Notes: generated by a model from the letters alone, not told the origin. Shown: positions 32,922 to 43,861, counted from the stretch's first letter. The stretch is DNA of 64,000 nt from Diplonema papillatum (GCA_030068145.1 JAPJBO010000922.1:1-64000), one strand, 5' to 3'. Made by a program: numbers and translations.

Positions 32922-33280
32922 CGCACTATTCAACTGAGTTGTCGTTCGCATTTTCTTTGGGCCGGCACTGGTCGGCGAGGGCCCCGAAGCGCTGCTGGTA
33001 GTAAGGAGGCCTGCAGCCGCTTGTTGGCGTAGTTGACCAGCAGCTGCTCGAGGTGGTTCCGCGGGGCGAAGTCTTCGAACCCGAACAGGTCGACCACTCT
33101 CGCCACAGCCGGCCCCTCCGGCGCCCGCCCGCCGCCGTCGGCGAAGGCGGCGAGTTCCTCCGGGCGGTCTGCCAGCCGCTGCTCCTGTTTTCGTGTTGAA
33201 TAAGTGCATTGCTGCGTCCATGTCGGGTAACAAAAAATCAGTTGCATTGTGTAGTAACGACAACTCAGTTGAATAGTGCG
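32922..33280. mobile_element. Small TIR element carrying a myosin exon
   Basis: A 25-bp sequence starting cgcactattcaactgagttg at 32,922 is repeated in perfect inverted orientation ending at 33,280. Between the inverted repeats lies a complete-looking myosin exon piece with its acceptor. The layout is that of a non-autonomous DNA transposon that has captured host sequence (Pack type). No transposase is present. Confidence 0.65.
32968..33184 (-). pseudogene. Myosin switch II/relay exon fragment, minus copy
   Basis: On the minus strand an acceptor-like gaaaacag is followed by EQRLADRPEELAAFADGG, then VDLFGFEDFAPRNHLEQLLV and NYANKRLQA. After that the frame shifts by one base relative to the plus copy, which reads YQQRFGALA. 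So the motor-domain exon is present but broken. Confidence 0.85.
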
Positions 33281-33417
33281 ATGTTGGGTCAGATGAATTA
33301 GTTCAACGTTGGTTAACTATAAACCAGTTGCATAGCGCAAACCCTGTGACACCCGTTCGGGCTCACCCTCGAGCAGCGCCGCGCATTCTTTCGAGGAGGC
33401 GTCAGACCATAGCTTGA

Positions 33418-33659
33418 GGGAGCCTGGGGCTTGAGGGAGCCTGGGGCTTGAGGGAGCCTGGGGCTTGAGGGAGCCTGGGGCTTGAGGGAGCCTGGGGCTT
33501 GAGGGAGCCTGGGGCTTGAGGGAGCCTGGGGCTTGAGGGAGCCTGGGGCTTGAGGGAGCCTGTGGCTTGAAGGAGCCTGGGGCTTGAGGGAGCCTGGAGC
33601 TTGAGGGAGCCTGGGCTTGAGGGAGCCTGGAGCTTGAGGGAGCCTGGGGCTTGAGGGAG
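33418..33659 (+). repeat. 17-bp G-rich minisatellite
   Basis: About fourteen copies of agcctggggcttgaggg with few variants. Three units equal 51 bp, so the complementary strand is open in all frames as Pro/Ser/Gln-rich peptides; these are not genes. Confidence 0.95.
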
Positions 33660-33805
33660 CCGGCGAAGGGTTGCCTGGGCCTTGCTCGTAGTCGCGCAGG
33701 GGAAGGGTTGCCTGGGCCTTGCTCGTAGTCGCGCAGGGGAAGGGTTGCCTGGGCCTTGCTCGTAGTCGCGCAGGGGAAGGGTTGCCTGGGCCTTGCTCGC
33801 ATTTG
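33660..33805 (+). repeat. 37-bp minisatellite
   Basis: About 3.7 copies of a unit containing gcaggggaagggttgcctgg and gccttgctcgtagtcgc. It abuts the 17-bp array. Confidence 0.95.
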
Positions 33806-33883
33806 CGCGCGGCTGGCGAAGACGGCATGTCCGAGCGCGTGCGGGAATCGGTGGGTGAAGCGGCGACGAAGCAGGGGCCGCCC

Positions 33884-34045
33884 GCGATGCATTATCTGGT
33901 GAGTGGAGCACAGGCGCGCGATGCATTATCTGGTGAGTGGAGCACAGGCCCGCGATGCATTATCTGGTGAGTGGAGCACAGGCCCGCGATGCAATATCTG
34001 GTGAGTGGAGCACAGGCCCGCGATGCATTATCTGGTGAGGGGGGC
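33884..34045 (+). repeat. 35-bp minisatellite
   Basis: About 4.5 copies of a unit containing gcgatgcattatctggtgag and tggagcacaggcccg. Third minisatellite within 650 bp. Confidence 0.95.
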
Positions 34046-34049
34046 AGGC

Positions 34050-34680
34050 GCGCGATGTCGCTTCAGATCTTGAGGCGACTGTGAAGGCGGCGGGACTTCT
34101 TCTATGGCGCGCCAATAGCAGGTATTTCATCCGCGTTCGAAAATGACAGGGCCAGGAGGTCGTGAATTCCCACGACACAACCAGGATGAGGCATCAGAAA
34201 GGACGTTGGGATAATGACAATGTCGACGATGATGTTCTGAAAGGTGGTCTTTGGGCTTTCGCGCGACAACAATCAAGATAGCCATCTGTCCTCGTTTCTG
34301 GGGTTTGTACCCATTCGGTAGGACGCGACTTGACGACATGTCCGGGTGCTGGACAAGAGAGAAGGAGAAGAAGACGATTGTGGAGGTTCACGTGAAGGGC
34401 AAAAACAGGAAGACGGGCTTCGAAGCGAAACGTGTATCGGGTTTTCGATAGCGTAGAGCTTCCGTTCTTTCGAATGAATTCGGACATTGATTTTGCGTAC
34501 CGCGCTTCTGAAATGCGGCTGACGAGTAAAGTAGGTTTAAGGATTGTGCGCTACAACGACACCGACTTCCCCCCGCACTTATCCCTAGCCCGCCAAGAGG
34601 CAACAATTCCAACTGCCCAAGTTTCACCCACTGCACTCCCAACTTTCCCGCCAAATCCTTCAGACCCATATAAGCCCCTG
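34050..34680. other. No recognisable gene
   Basis: Short frames only; nothing with family resemblance. Confidence 0.5.
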
Positions 34681-34682
34681 CT

Positions 34683-35474
34683 CACATCCACATGTGACGA
34701 CATTCTGCATCATAGCTTGTGGTTACCTATTTGCTCGTATCAGATCGCCGACGAAAGAAAGCGGTGAGCTTCAGCGACCTGCTCTGCGCAACGAGACCGC
34801 TACGACATACAAGAAGGGGCCGAGCCAAGTCGAAGAACATCCCAGGAAGGGCCCTGAAGAGTCAGAGAGCTCGCCGGTAGATCAAAAGAAGGTGATCCCG
34901 CCCTCTGAAAGGAGAGCCAAAATTTGACCGGAAACGGACACCGGACGGATCGACAGAAGGACCCGCTGGTATCCTATAGGACCCCCTCAGCATGAGGAGC
35001 CTTCTGGCGTTTCTTTTAAAAGAAACGGAAACGTTTCCGTTTCCGTTTCCGTTTCCGTTTCCTTATTTCGAAAAAACTAAAAGAAACGGCGTTTCCATCC
35101 AACTTAGGGCTTTTGTTGGATAGAAACGCCGGAAGGCTCTTCATGCTGAGGGGTCCGATAAGATACCATCTCACGGGTCCTTCTGTGTGTCCGTCGGGTG
35201 TCGGTTTCCAGCCAAATTTTGGCTTTCCTTTCAGACCTTCTTCTTTTGATCTACCAGCGGGCACTTCTCTTCCTCCGTCTTCTGGCGGGCTCTCTGACTC
35301 TTCAAGGCCCTTCCTGGGCTGTTCTTCGACTTGGCTCGGCCCCTTCTTGTGTGTCGTCGCGGCCTCGTTTGTGCAGAGCAGTCGCCGGTGCTCACCGCTT
35401 TCTTTCGTCGGCGATCTGACACGAGCAAATAGGTAACCACAAGCTAATGATGCAGAATGTCGTCACATGTGGAT
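34683..35474. mobile_element. Long inverted-repeat (foldback) element
   Basis: The left arm (34,683-35,012) and right arm (35,127-35,474) are reverse complements over about 330-350 bp at roughly 85 percent identity by eye. Landmarks are tgtgacgacattctgcatca, gatcgccgacgaaagaaagc and gccgagccaagtcgaagaac. The loop holds a TTTCCG hexamer run. Both arms keep a similar reading outward (KKGPSQVEE and EESES), which suggests they derive from a coding sequence. A foldback transposon or an inverted duplication would explain it. Confidence 0.8.
35027..35062. repeat. Hexamer run TTTCCG in the foldback loop
   Basis: Six near copies of gtttcc, preceded by aaaagaaacggaaacg, its own complement. A related block with the same words lies at 36,024-36,108. 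Confidence 0.9.
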
Positions 35475-35479
35475 GCTTT

Positions 35480-36410
35480 CTGACACCAGATTCCACTCTT
35501 CTGTGCCTACCACTTCGTCTTCTGCTGCTTCCAACCCACGTTCTCATGTGAGTGGGGCTTGTTGAATCTGCCGTCCTCTTCTGCATTGTTGGTGGTTTCT
35601 TCCTGCCGTCGTTGTCTATGCTCCGACAACACCGCCCCTTCCGGTGACGGTTGCCACCCGACGTCGTATGCAAGGTGCACTGTGGCAAGCGATGTTTAAC
35701 GCACACGTTACTGCGTGGCCATCGCTTTTCTGGCGGGTTCAACATTGCCCCGGCATACGTGTGCCCTTTGCGCGTTGGCCAACAGCCTCGCATAACAGAG
35801 CATCGTCGCCACAACAGCCATTGGTGTAAAGAGCTGCAGACCTCAAAGTCAGCACAACCGGATGCGTGTGGTTGCGTCTGCTCCACGCGGTCGCACTCTT
35901 ATGCTTCTTTCCTCCCTCTTTTCGGAGCCTCCTTGTCCATGGTTTCCCACTGGATTGCGGGGTCCGCCGTTCGGAACACATTTCCGGTCGGACCTTCAGC
36001 CAGTATATTAGTGGCATACCAGCCGTTTCTTTTGAAAAGAAACGGCGTTTCCATCCACCGCCAAAAAGAAGGAAACGGAAACGGAAACGTTTCCAACGTT
36101 TCCATCCTACATAGACTTAGGGGGGGTCTGGTTTATCCGGCCATCCGGCCAAAGTGGCTGATCCTTTACAAGAGCGCTGCCCCACCCCCCCTTGCAGGCG
36201 CTGCGGCGCCGAGAGAGCAGCTTGCCGATGCCCCTGTCCTGCGAACCTTGGGCATCCCGCGGGCCTGCTCCGTCGGGACTTCCTTCTGGTACTCGCCACC
36301 GTTGACAGAGTGAGCCGATACCTCGCATCTGACTTCTCAATTTGCTTTTATGGGGAGTCATTTGCACGCAAATGAGTAAAGGGGGGGAAGAACTTAGTTT
36401 AATGTTTAGG
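35480..36410. other. No recognisable gene; related hexamer block
   Basis: No motif in any frame. The stretch 36,024-36,108 repeats the tttcttttgaaaagaaacgg and ggaaacggaaacg words of the foldback loop and is probably a second, decayed relative. Confidence 0.5.
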
Positions 36411-36414
36411 CAGG

Positions 36415-36468
36415 ACACTGCCTCTCAAGCATGTTTGATGCTAGCATCAAGTCTTCTTCGAAGAGAGT
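36415..36468 (+). repeat. Double-hairpin dispersed repeat, copy 1
   Basis: Reads ctgcctct...then tgatgctagcatca and tcttcttcgaagaga. Two adjacent self-complementary words form two small hairpins. Copies at 37,478-37,528 and 51,029-51,075. Confidence 0.7.
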
Positions 36469-36573
36469 GTGAAATAGAAAAGGGAAAAAGGAAAAGGGTA
36501 AAGGGGTCACGGGGAGTGTAAGACTCCGCAGGTAGGGTATGAAACCTTGAGGGACTAGTCCTCTTTATATTTT

Positions 36574-36732
36574 TTCGGGGGGTCGAATAATAACAGTTAT
36601 TTGACACCACGTCTGGTTGTCTAAAAACACTACCACTATTTGATCCTGCGACTGTTCGGCTACCCGGAACTTCTTTTTATTACTCGACAAATCGAATAAG
36701 AACACAGTGTTAATATTCGACCCCCCCCCTTT
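36574..36732. mobile_element. Small inverted-repeat element (MITE-like)
   Basis: ggggggtcgaataataacag at the left is mirrored by cagtgttaatattcgacccc at the right, giving about 20-bp imperfect inverted repeats around a 155-bp element. A clear target duplication was not found. Confidence 0.6.
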
Positions 36733-36934
36733 ACCACACGGAATCACAAAGTACGCAAGAAGAACGCACGCAGCACGGGGGTAAGTGGCGTGCTCAGTTT
36801 CAGCTTTTGCCGGGTTTGCGCCGGTTCGTACCGGGGAAAAAGACTTAGTTTACTGTCCAGGCGCTGGTCTGTCTGCGCCTTTTGTGTTCGCTGACGTAAA
36901 GTCTGCGGGATACTTCTTGGTCATGACTGCAAGA

Positions 36935-37165
36935 AAGAACTGCGTAGTTTTGTTTTATTCTTTTACTTGTTTGTTGTCGACAACATATTGTGGTTGAGGT
37001 GTCATTCAGATGAAGATCTAAAGCCGCCCACGTCAAATTTTGTTAAGCAGCGGCTGCCAAAACTTGCCGTGACACCTATTTGATGCAAGGTAAAGGAGAA
37101 AGTTGGAAGTAATTGGGAAGTTGATATTTTGTTGGGACCCTCGTAGCTCGCTGGGTCAGGCGCGC
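36935..37165 (+). repeat. Diverged copy of the tgcgtagttttgg repeat family
   Basis: Shares ctgcgtagtttt, gttgtcgacaaca, gccgcccacgtca, tagcagcgg-like and ccctcgtagctcgc words, in order, with 14,237-14,535. Confidence 0.8.
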
Positions 37166-37477
37166 CAGGTAAGCGCTGGGCTAGTTCCTGTCTGGGCTCG
37201 GACTGTGAAGTCCTCTTGGGTTTCCGTCGCAAGTTCTCTCGTGTATGCTTACACCGAACCAGTTTGCGAACGAAGAGGAATCAAACCATCCAGGGTAAAC
37301 CTATCACTTCCATTGCGTAGGGGCAAGATGAAAATACCCGTCCAGGGGACTTACGGAAACAAGCTTGTCTGGACAAGGTCACAGGGGGAAGGGAGGGTGG
37401 GTTTCCCATCCAACGACACCCCTGGTTCTTGGGTGGCTTGACGACTGCGCAGCAGCATTCGCACGGAGACTCTAAAA

Positions 37478-37528
37478 CACTGCCTCGTGCTTGATTGGCG
37501 CCAGCATCAAGTCTTCTCAGAAGACGGA
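37478..37528 (+). repeat. Double-hairpin dispersed repeat, copy 2
   Basis: Reads actgcctcgtgcttgattgg then gccagcatcaagtcttctc and agaagac; a diverged copy of 36,415-36,468. Confidence 0.6.
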
Positions 37529-37547
37529 AAAAAATGTATAGAATAGG

Positions 37548-37800
37548 GATGGTAGTATGTGTCGTCTGCCGAAGCAGCCGGAGACAGCAAGCACAGGGGG
37601 CAGGTCTTGCTTTACTTTCATCTTCTTCATGGAGACCCGCCCTCAGGCTATCCCACCTGTCCAATCACGGTCGCGAAAGGTTTTCGTGCCCTGTAGTGAT
37701 GGGGGTGGTTGACCAGGCCCACACAATCCCTTACACACAACACGGCTACAACACGAGGATGCAGCCCTGCTTGGGTGTGCACTCAGCCATCCCCAGATCT
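37548..37800 (+). repeat. Dispersed repeat, copy 1
   Basis: Matches 57,793-58,042 over about 250 bp with scattered differences (landmarks gtatgtgtcgtctgccgaag and acacggctacaacacgagga). No coding capacity recognised. Confidence 0.9.
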
Positions 37801-38213
37801 CGCCACTTGACCTGACACAGCTGCCACCCTGCAGCAACCTTCGCAAAGAAAGCGCGCGCAGCTGAAGTGTACAGGTGATTCCGTACAACAGCTGCATCAG
37901 ACGCAGCTTGATCCGAGAGCTCGTCGGGGAGGTGGCGCTATGTCACCGCTATGCCGGCAAGTGTCCGCCAAAGTAAGTTCTTTTACTGTCTGTCCGCTGA
38001 CTTTTCTACGCTGCTCTTGGCGTACTTTTCTTACGTGTGGGCGGATTATTCTAACGTGTGGGCACTTTGAGTTCTCAGTGCAAAATCATGGTCCACGAGC
38101 AGGAAGGGGTGAAAAACTGCCAAAGACGGAGAAGGATGTCGCTTCGGTGGCTGCCAAAACGAGTGAGGCCGAGCTTCTGAGCATGGCAAGTCAGGCCAAG
38201 TACGAGAAGCGAC

Positions 38214-38642
38214 ATGAGCATGGTACCCCAACAGCTGGCGAAAAACTACAAACTTGACCACATCGAGACACGCACTGGCCAGGCACTGAGAAGATCGGCT
38301 GCTGCCATCTCAGGAAGGGGGGCGGTCCCTGCCGAAGCCTTTATTGGGACCATAACGACAACCCAGGAAAACATCGACTGCACGTCGAAGGCAGCCACCC
38401 AGGTTGCAGGGACGTTGCTTGGAACAGGACCGCCGTCAGACTTCTCTGCCAGTGTCAGGGGCTTCGGGCAAGCATCGCCCTCTGGGGTTTACAGCACTAC
38501 GTACACAAATCAGCTGACACACAGTAAAGCTATCTTCTTGCCTCGAGAAGTTGTTTTCTTGCACTCGAGTACGGGCTCGAGTGGCAATCTGGAAAGCTCT
38601 TGCGCAAGACAGCAACTCTTTTCTTGGCGAATAAATAGTTAG
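38214..38642 (+). CDS. Unrecognised 142-codon open frame
   Basis: Opens with MSMVPQQLAKNYKLDHIET and keeps an amphipathic, soluble composition for about 100 residues (AFIGTITTTQENIDCTSKAA). No family is recognised and the last 40 residues look non-coding. It ends just inside the Harbinger-like element. It may be an exon or a gene scrap. Confidence 0.2.
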   Translation: MSMVPQQLAKNYKLDHIETRTGQALRRSAAAISGRGAVPAEAFIGTITTTQENIDCTSKAATQVAGTLLGTGPPSDFSASVRGFGQASPSGVYSTTYTNQLTHSKAIFLPREVVFLHSSTGSSGNLESSCARQQLFSWRINS

Positions 38643-38859
38643 GGCTGACTATTCTTTATATTTGGCTCGCGCTCGGGCACCTCAAAAAAATCTGGGCGCG
38701 CGCCAGGGGACTTTAAAAACCCGGTGTCCCGGTGTCAGACACCGGGAAAACCCGGTGTGTCAAAAAAAGAGGAAAAAAAAAGAAGTCAGAAAAATTCTGG
38801 GAAAAGAATATTTCCAGATTTCTGTTTTGTCACTGTGTAGGCTGGAAACTTTCTCGTGG

Positions 38860-39520
38860 CGGGAACTATTGACGGAACTTTCTCTCGTGACGGAAACCGA
38901 TGATGGAAATATTCTCGTGAAAACTACGCGGAAACTTGTTTCGTGGGAAACTGGTGGTGGAAATTTCTCTCGTGACAGAAAACTGGTGGAAATTTTTTCG
39001 AGGCGAAAGCTACTGGCGGCAATTTCTCTCGTGGTGGAAACCTAGTGGAAATGTTCTCGTGGAACCTACTGGCGGAAATTTCTTTGTGGGATACTGTTGG
39101 TGGAAATTTTCTCTCACGACAGAAAGCTGATGGAAATCTTCTCGTGGCGGAAACTACTGACGGAAATTTGTTTCGTGGGAAACTGGTGGTGGAAATTTCT
39201 CTCGTGACAGAAAACTGGTGGAAATTTTCTCGAGGTGAAAGCTACTGGCGGAAATTTCTCTCGTGGTGGAAACCTGGTGGAAATGTTCTCGTGGAAACTA
39301 CTGGCGGAAATTTCTTTGTGGAATAATGTTGACGAAAATTTTCTCACGACAGAAAACTGATGGAAGTTTTCTCATGGCAGAAACCACCGGCGGAAATTTA
39401 TTTCACGGGAAGCTTGGCGGACAACTTTTCTAACAGAAATTGTTGGTGGAAAGGTTTTCTAACGGAACCCATCGGTGGCAATTTCTCGTGGTAGAAACCT
39501 GATGATTGGCGGAAATTTCT
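38860..39520 (+). repeat. Degenerate ggaaattt-type tandem repeat
   Basis: About twenty degenerate copies of a 30-35 bp unit built on ggaaatttctctcgtgg and gaaaactggtgg. A larger repeat of about 250 bp is visible, since 38,935-39,080 resembles 39,172-39,320. Confidence 0.85.
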
Positions 39521-40197
39521 TTCACGGAAAACTGTTTTGCGATCTTCGTACTTAGCTGGCTGGCCAGAAAGGCGCCAAAAAAATTCCGCGCCTGCGGCGC
39601 AGGTATTTTGGCTGAGTATCTTTTGTAATGGGGCTACCGCATTATTTGCTCATTCTGTTCACAGTGCTCCACCGTGGCAGGCAATGCAGGGGCGTTGTGC
39701 AGGACGAAAACCTGCTGCAGCCGGTGAACAACCAACGTGTTTCCGTCCATCTGTTTAGCTGTAAGTGCGACCGTCAAAATTTCCGCGCCTGCGGCGCAGG
39801 TTTAATTGACATGTCAGCCAACCTAGTTGTGACGAGCCACCCTACTGCCCATCTGCTTTGATCCGTAAGTGCGACCGTTTAAAAGTTTCCGCGCCTGCGG
39901 CGCAGGGCTCCTTTAAGAAACACAAAACCGCCACAAAAAGAGTTGCTGGATCGGTGTTCCGGAGTTTAACGCTGGTTCAATCGTGCACCAGAGGCGGCAC
40001 ACGCACGCAGAAGCCAAAAGGTGGCTCACCACCACAAAATATATCGCTGCGCAGGTCTCCCCCCACCCGAAGCGTCAAGACAGCCTACTGTGCGGGTCGA
40101 GGCTTCAGTAGGGTCACCGCTGAATGCCGTGTGATTCCCCAAAACCCCGGTTTAGAGCGTAGATTTTCGTCCCAAGGCATCCCTGCTGCCCAAGTGT

Positions 40198-40412
40198 TCT
40201 TTTGTTCTTCGCTTACACCACCGTGTGTTGTTTTCTCACTCAGGACTTTGACCTGTTGTGTTTGTGTGATTTGTCGTGTAGGGGTAGACCCGCATGACCT
40301 CACGTCCGTTCAACACGTGGTTCGGTAGTTACAGCACTTGGGATCCCTTCTGTTCTTTTTCGGGCAGCATCGTCGAACATTTCCTTTCAAGCTGGCGCTT
40401 ATGTAAAAAAAA
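40198..40412 (-). repeat. Solo A half of the split repeat
   Basis: Complete A half in minus orientation, almost identical to 21,183-21,384, with no B half beside it. It is nested in the Harbinger-like element. Confidence 0.85.
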
Positions 40413-40710
40413 TTGACCTAACACCGGGTTTTTTGGCTGACACCGGGTTTTCCGCTCCAACCCCCAAACTTTTAAAGACCCCTGGCGCTAAAAAAAAAAA
40501 CAATAGGGCAGAAAATTACAAAAAAAAAATAGTTTGACGGACACCTGGCCGCAGTGCCGTTCGAGCCCTGAGTCCAATCTTGGGTTGGCATTCACCCTTC
40601 CCGGATGCATTTTAAGTTCAACCCCTCAGAATAATCCGAAAACATACCGACACCGCCAACACGAGTTCACAAAGTATCTAAAAGACAAGACCAGCAGGCA
40701 CATGGTACAC

Positions 40711-40973
40711 CGTTGCTGGGGATTTGCTGATGAACAGCGAGTCCACATGGACTTCCCGTGGTTCCCATGAAGCCAACGAGATACGTAGAAGCGGGCATGG
40801 AGAGAGATCATAGATGTGAAGTTGGCGTCGATGGATCCAGTTTGTGTCTTTTGGCACATGCTCGACGTTGGCTGCTTGCTTTGGACCTCTCGATTGCTGA
40901 AGGACCTCGCACAGATGCATCCCCAGGGGAAGTCCATGTGGACTCGCTGTTCATCAGCAAATCCCCAGCAACG
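40711..40973. repeat. 47-bp inverted repeat
   Basis: cgttgctggggatttgctga at 40,711-40,757 returns as its exact complement at 40,927-40,973, with a 169-bp spacer. It could form a stem-loop. Confidence 0.9.
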
Positions 40974-42107
40974 GGTTTGCAGAAGGGTCGACCACCATGG
41001 GTGGCCACCCCCCCCCCCCCAATGCTGATGCTAAGGCCCCTAAACTCGGCATCGTTGTCAGCCGGACGGCAACGAGGGGTGGGTGGGTACCCCCCCCCCC
41101 CCTAAACACCCCCCCCCTCCCCCCCCCTCCTGCAGGGCCTGTGTGCAGCAGGGTGGTGACCGCTCTAAGGTGGTTTCCTCAGCAGCGACCAAGAAAAAAA
41201 AAATTTTGACCCACTTTTTCCACCATTTCACCATAGAGAATTTAGCTAGGACAGTAGGTCCACATCTGCAGTGGGTTGCACCAGGAGGGGGGGGGTACCC
41301 ACCCCCACCCAGGGTTAGCAACTTCGTTTTGGGTCTCAGGCTTAGTATCAGCACTGCCCCCCCCCCCCCCCCCCCGGTGGTTGCCATCCTAGTGGCTGTC
41401 GGTGGTTATTCCTCTCCTACGCTGTCGGTAGGGATCCTGCTTTCGCAATTGAAGAGTACTCCACTGAGCATGAATCTGTGCAACGACTGTCGACGCTCCC
41501 GGCTTCGTGAAGTTCATTGCAGATGCCAGGAAACTGGAAGGAAACAATGCGAATAAGCAATTCCACAGCCTAGAAGGTGCCCACAGTGTGGCAGATGCGT
41601 CCAAAAGAATGGGCAAGCTCACGAGCCCAGTGCCAGCAGTAGTAGGGCCCATCGTCCCATGACCCCAGATTCCGGGCCAGGTACAGTCTCACAACACAAG
41701 GGGTTCTTCTTCGCCCCGCAGCCTCAGTCAATCGCAGTTAGATGGCTTTCCGCACAGGCTCATCCGACTCGCTTGCAAGCAGTTCTCGTTCCCCTACCTT
41801 CCTTCCTAGGTAGCAGTGTTGCGCCTGCAGCCGTAGTGCTGCACAGGTGCTCCAATGGGCATCGTCTGCACCACAGAATTGAAAGTCATGTGACTTTTCT
41901 TGAAGGGTTCTCATTTTCTTGCACGACCGTGCATCCTTCAAGGCATAGTTTCTTGCCATGCCAAAAACAGCCAGCCCCTGGGGCTGCCCCAACAACAATG
42001 GTTGAGATCCCCTTTGGCTGGGCACCTGGTATTGGCCGCCATTGGAGTCGTGTCTGCAGTTTGCAGGTATTCCCAGGCGGGGACATTTTGCGTCCGAGAT
42101 TTTGTGC

Positions 42108-42250
42108 GTGCCGGGTGATCGTTTTCCCACTTGTATTTACCCTGTGTGTATTCAGGTAAGGAATTCTGATCAACCACCAAAACACGCTGCCCACGTCTTT
42201 TTAGCCTGCACAATACATTGAAGGGCAACCCACAAGATTGTTGGTACTAA
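42108..42250 (+). repeat. Dispersed repeat, copy 1
   Basis: Matches 58,224-58,366 (landmarks gatcgttttcccacttgtat and aaggaattctgatcaaccac). A word near 42,702 (gttaacaatgcattgttggt) matches 58,468-58,487 in inverted orientation. Confidence 0.9.
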
Positions 42251-42345
42251 AATTTCCGAGTGCCCGAAGTGGTCCAGGTGACCAGAAGTGGCGGAGTCGT
42301 CCGAGTTGTCATGTCGACCCTGCACAAACTATTTTTTTTTCCCAA
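42250..42345 (+). repeat. Direct duplication, copy 1
   Basis: About 95 bp starting aaatttccgagtgcccgaag and ending in a T-run is repeated at 42,596-42,690. Confidence 0.95.
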
Positions 42346-42595
42346 CTATTTATTTTCGCGGTCAACTCTTCGTCTCAGACGGCAGTGATGGCGCAAGCCC
42401 TGCGCAGCTCCCTGTGTTACAAGACCTAACATCTTCATACTATCTTTTGGCGAGTCTTTCTTCCTGGACGACTCGTCTGCGATGGGTAAGTTCGGACGAT
42501 ACGCAGAGCCACTGCGAGTAAGATCTGCCTCTGGTACGCTCCGAAACTGAGGAATCCAGGTCTTCGACAGAGATGTTTCCACCTCCGAGATAACT

Positions 42596-42690
42596 CAAAA
42601 ATTTCCGAGTGCCCGAAGTGGTCCAGGTGACCAGAAGTGGCGGAGTCGTCCGAGTTGTCATGTCGACCCTGCACAAACTATTTTTTTTTT
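42596..42690 (+). repeat. Direct duplication, copy 2
   Basis: Identical by eye to 42,250-42,345, 346 bp downstream. Confidence 0.95.
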
Positions 42691-42910
42691 TTTGTTAACA
42701 ATGCATTGTTGGTACTAAAAATTAGTAGTTGGCAGCGTGCTAAAAGCAACTCACCAAATCAGGTGAAAAGCCGCTAGTGCGCACAAACAAACGGAAGCGC
42801 CATACTAATTTTTTCCCAACTATTTTTTTTTTTTTTTTTTTCGAGGTTTCGCAAAAAAACTCGGGCGCGCGCGAGCGCGAGCCAAAAATAAAAAAAATAG
42901 TCAGCCCTTA

Positions 42911-43860
42911 TTCACGCGGTGTTGTGTGCACGCAGACCATTCCAAAGATAGAGGCTCGTCTCGTCAGTGGTTCTTTTGGATGGGGACTACCAGCCTGTTC
43001 CGATGCGAGCATAATTTCGTTTCGCCGCAAAACGGAGACGTGCCTATACCGCCTGTCGTCTGAAAATGGGCAAACCGCAACTACTACGATTTCCCTTTAT
43101 CTCTCCCCCAGCCCCCACCCGAAACCGGATCCCCCTAAAACTCGGGCCTCTTGAAAAGAATGAAAATGACAAAATCGCAAGAAAGGCGTGTGCCTCGTTA
43201 ACGAATAATTCTTTTGTGTCTCCTCTCGACCGTTTTTTCCTTTTTGCCTTGCTTTTTTTCTCGGCGTAACACGGTTACTAACCCATTGTGTATCTCCTTC
43301 AGGTGGGTGTGTGGGTGGATAAGCTCGTGGTAGGTTGTTCGGAAATAAGTACAACCTCAAACTACGCCTAGCACAGGGCCAGGCGGTATATGCGTGCCTT
43401 CATCCTCTCATGTAAGTGTGCGCTCACCCGTACAGACACTTCGAGTTGTCTCCCGTTCGTCAGGGTAAACGGGTGCGGAGTGAAAAATAGACCAGCCAAC
43501 AATCAAGAATCCGATGAGAAGTAGTCCTGCGCGGGGAGCCGTTGTTATTGGTGCTGGTTTTGAGGGATAAGGAAAAGGTAAGAAATCTTTTTGCGGTGGC
43601 CTCCGCTGGTCTGGTAGTTTGTCCTCCGTTCTTTTACACTCGTTCTCTTCTCTACCCACTACTGTACGTACTCTTTCACTCTTTTACTCTCTTTGGCTGG
43701 CCAAAAAAGACACGGCAAGACACGGCATTGTCTCGTGTGGATTCTGAGACCTATTTCTCCCACGAACAGTGAGGCTCTGGTGACCGTTGTTCCGCAGTGG
43801 GTACATGGATATGCTTCCCGACTTGCGGATCGTGCTGCGGTTACATACTACGAGTTGGAT
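42911..43860. other. No recognisable gene
   Basis: Short frames only. A pyrimidine-rich stretch near 43,090-43,260 is low complexity. Confidence 0.5.
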
Positions 43861-43861
43861 T

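Larger units (their letters stand above)
38639..42910. mobile_element. Harbinger-like TIR element with TTA target duplication
   Basis: The left end (38,642) starts gggctgactattctttatat and continues ttggctcgcgctcggg; the right end is its reverse complement, ending aatagtcagccc at 42,907. Both ends are flanked by TTA (38,639-38,641 and 42,908-42,910), the TWA target duplication typical of PIF/Harbinger. Inside there is no transposase, only other repeats: a minisatellite, an A half of the split repeat, an inverted repeat, C-runs and a direct duplication. It is non-autonomous or has been filled by nested insertions. Confidence 0.75.

Noticed and set aside
33313-33926. Three overlapping minus-strand frames of 170-190 codons
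   Set aside because: Translated 17-bp and 37-bp minisatellites; Pro/Ser-rich in all frames.
41005-41380. Long C-runs and G-runs as a possible special structure
   Set aside because: Homopolymer runs of this kind are common in this window and often vary through sequencing error; no further signal supports a function.
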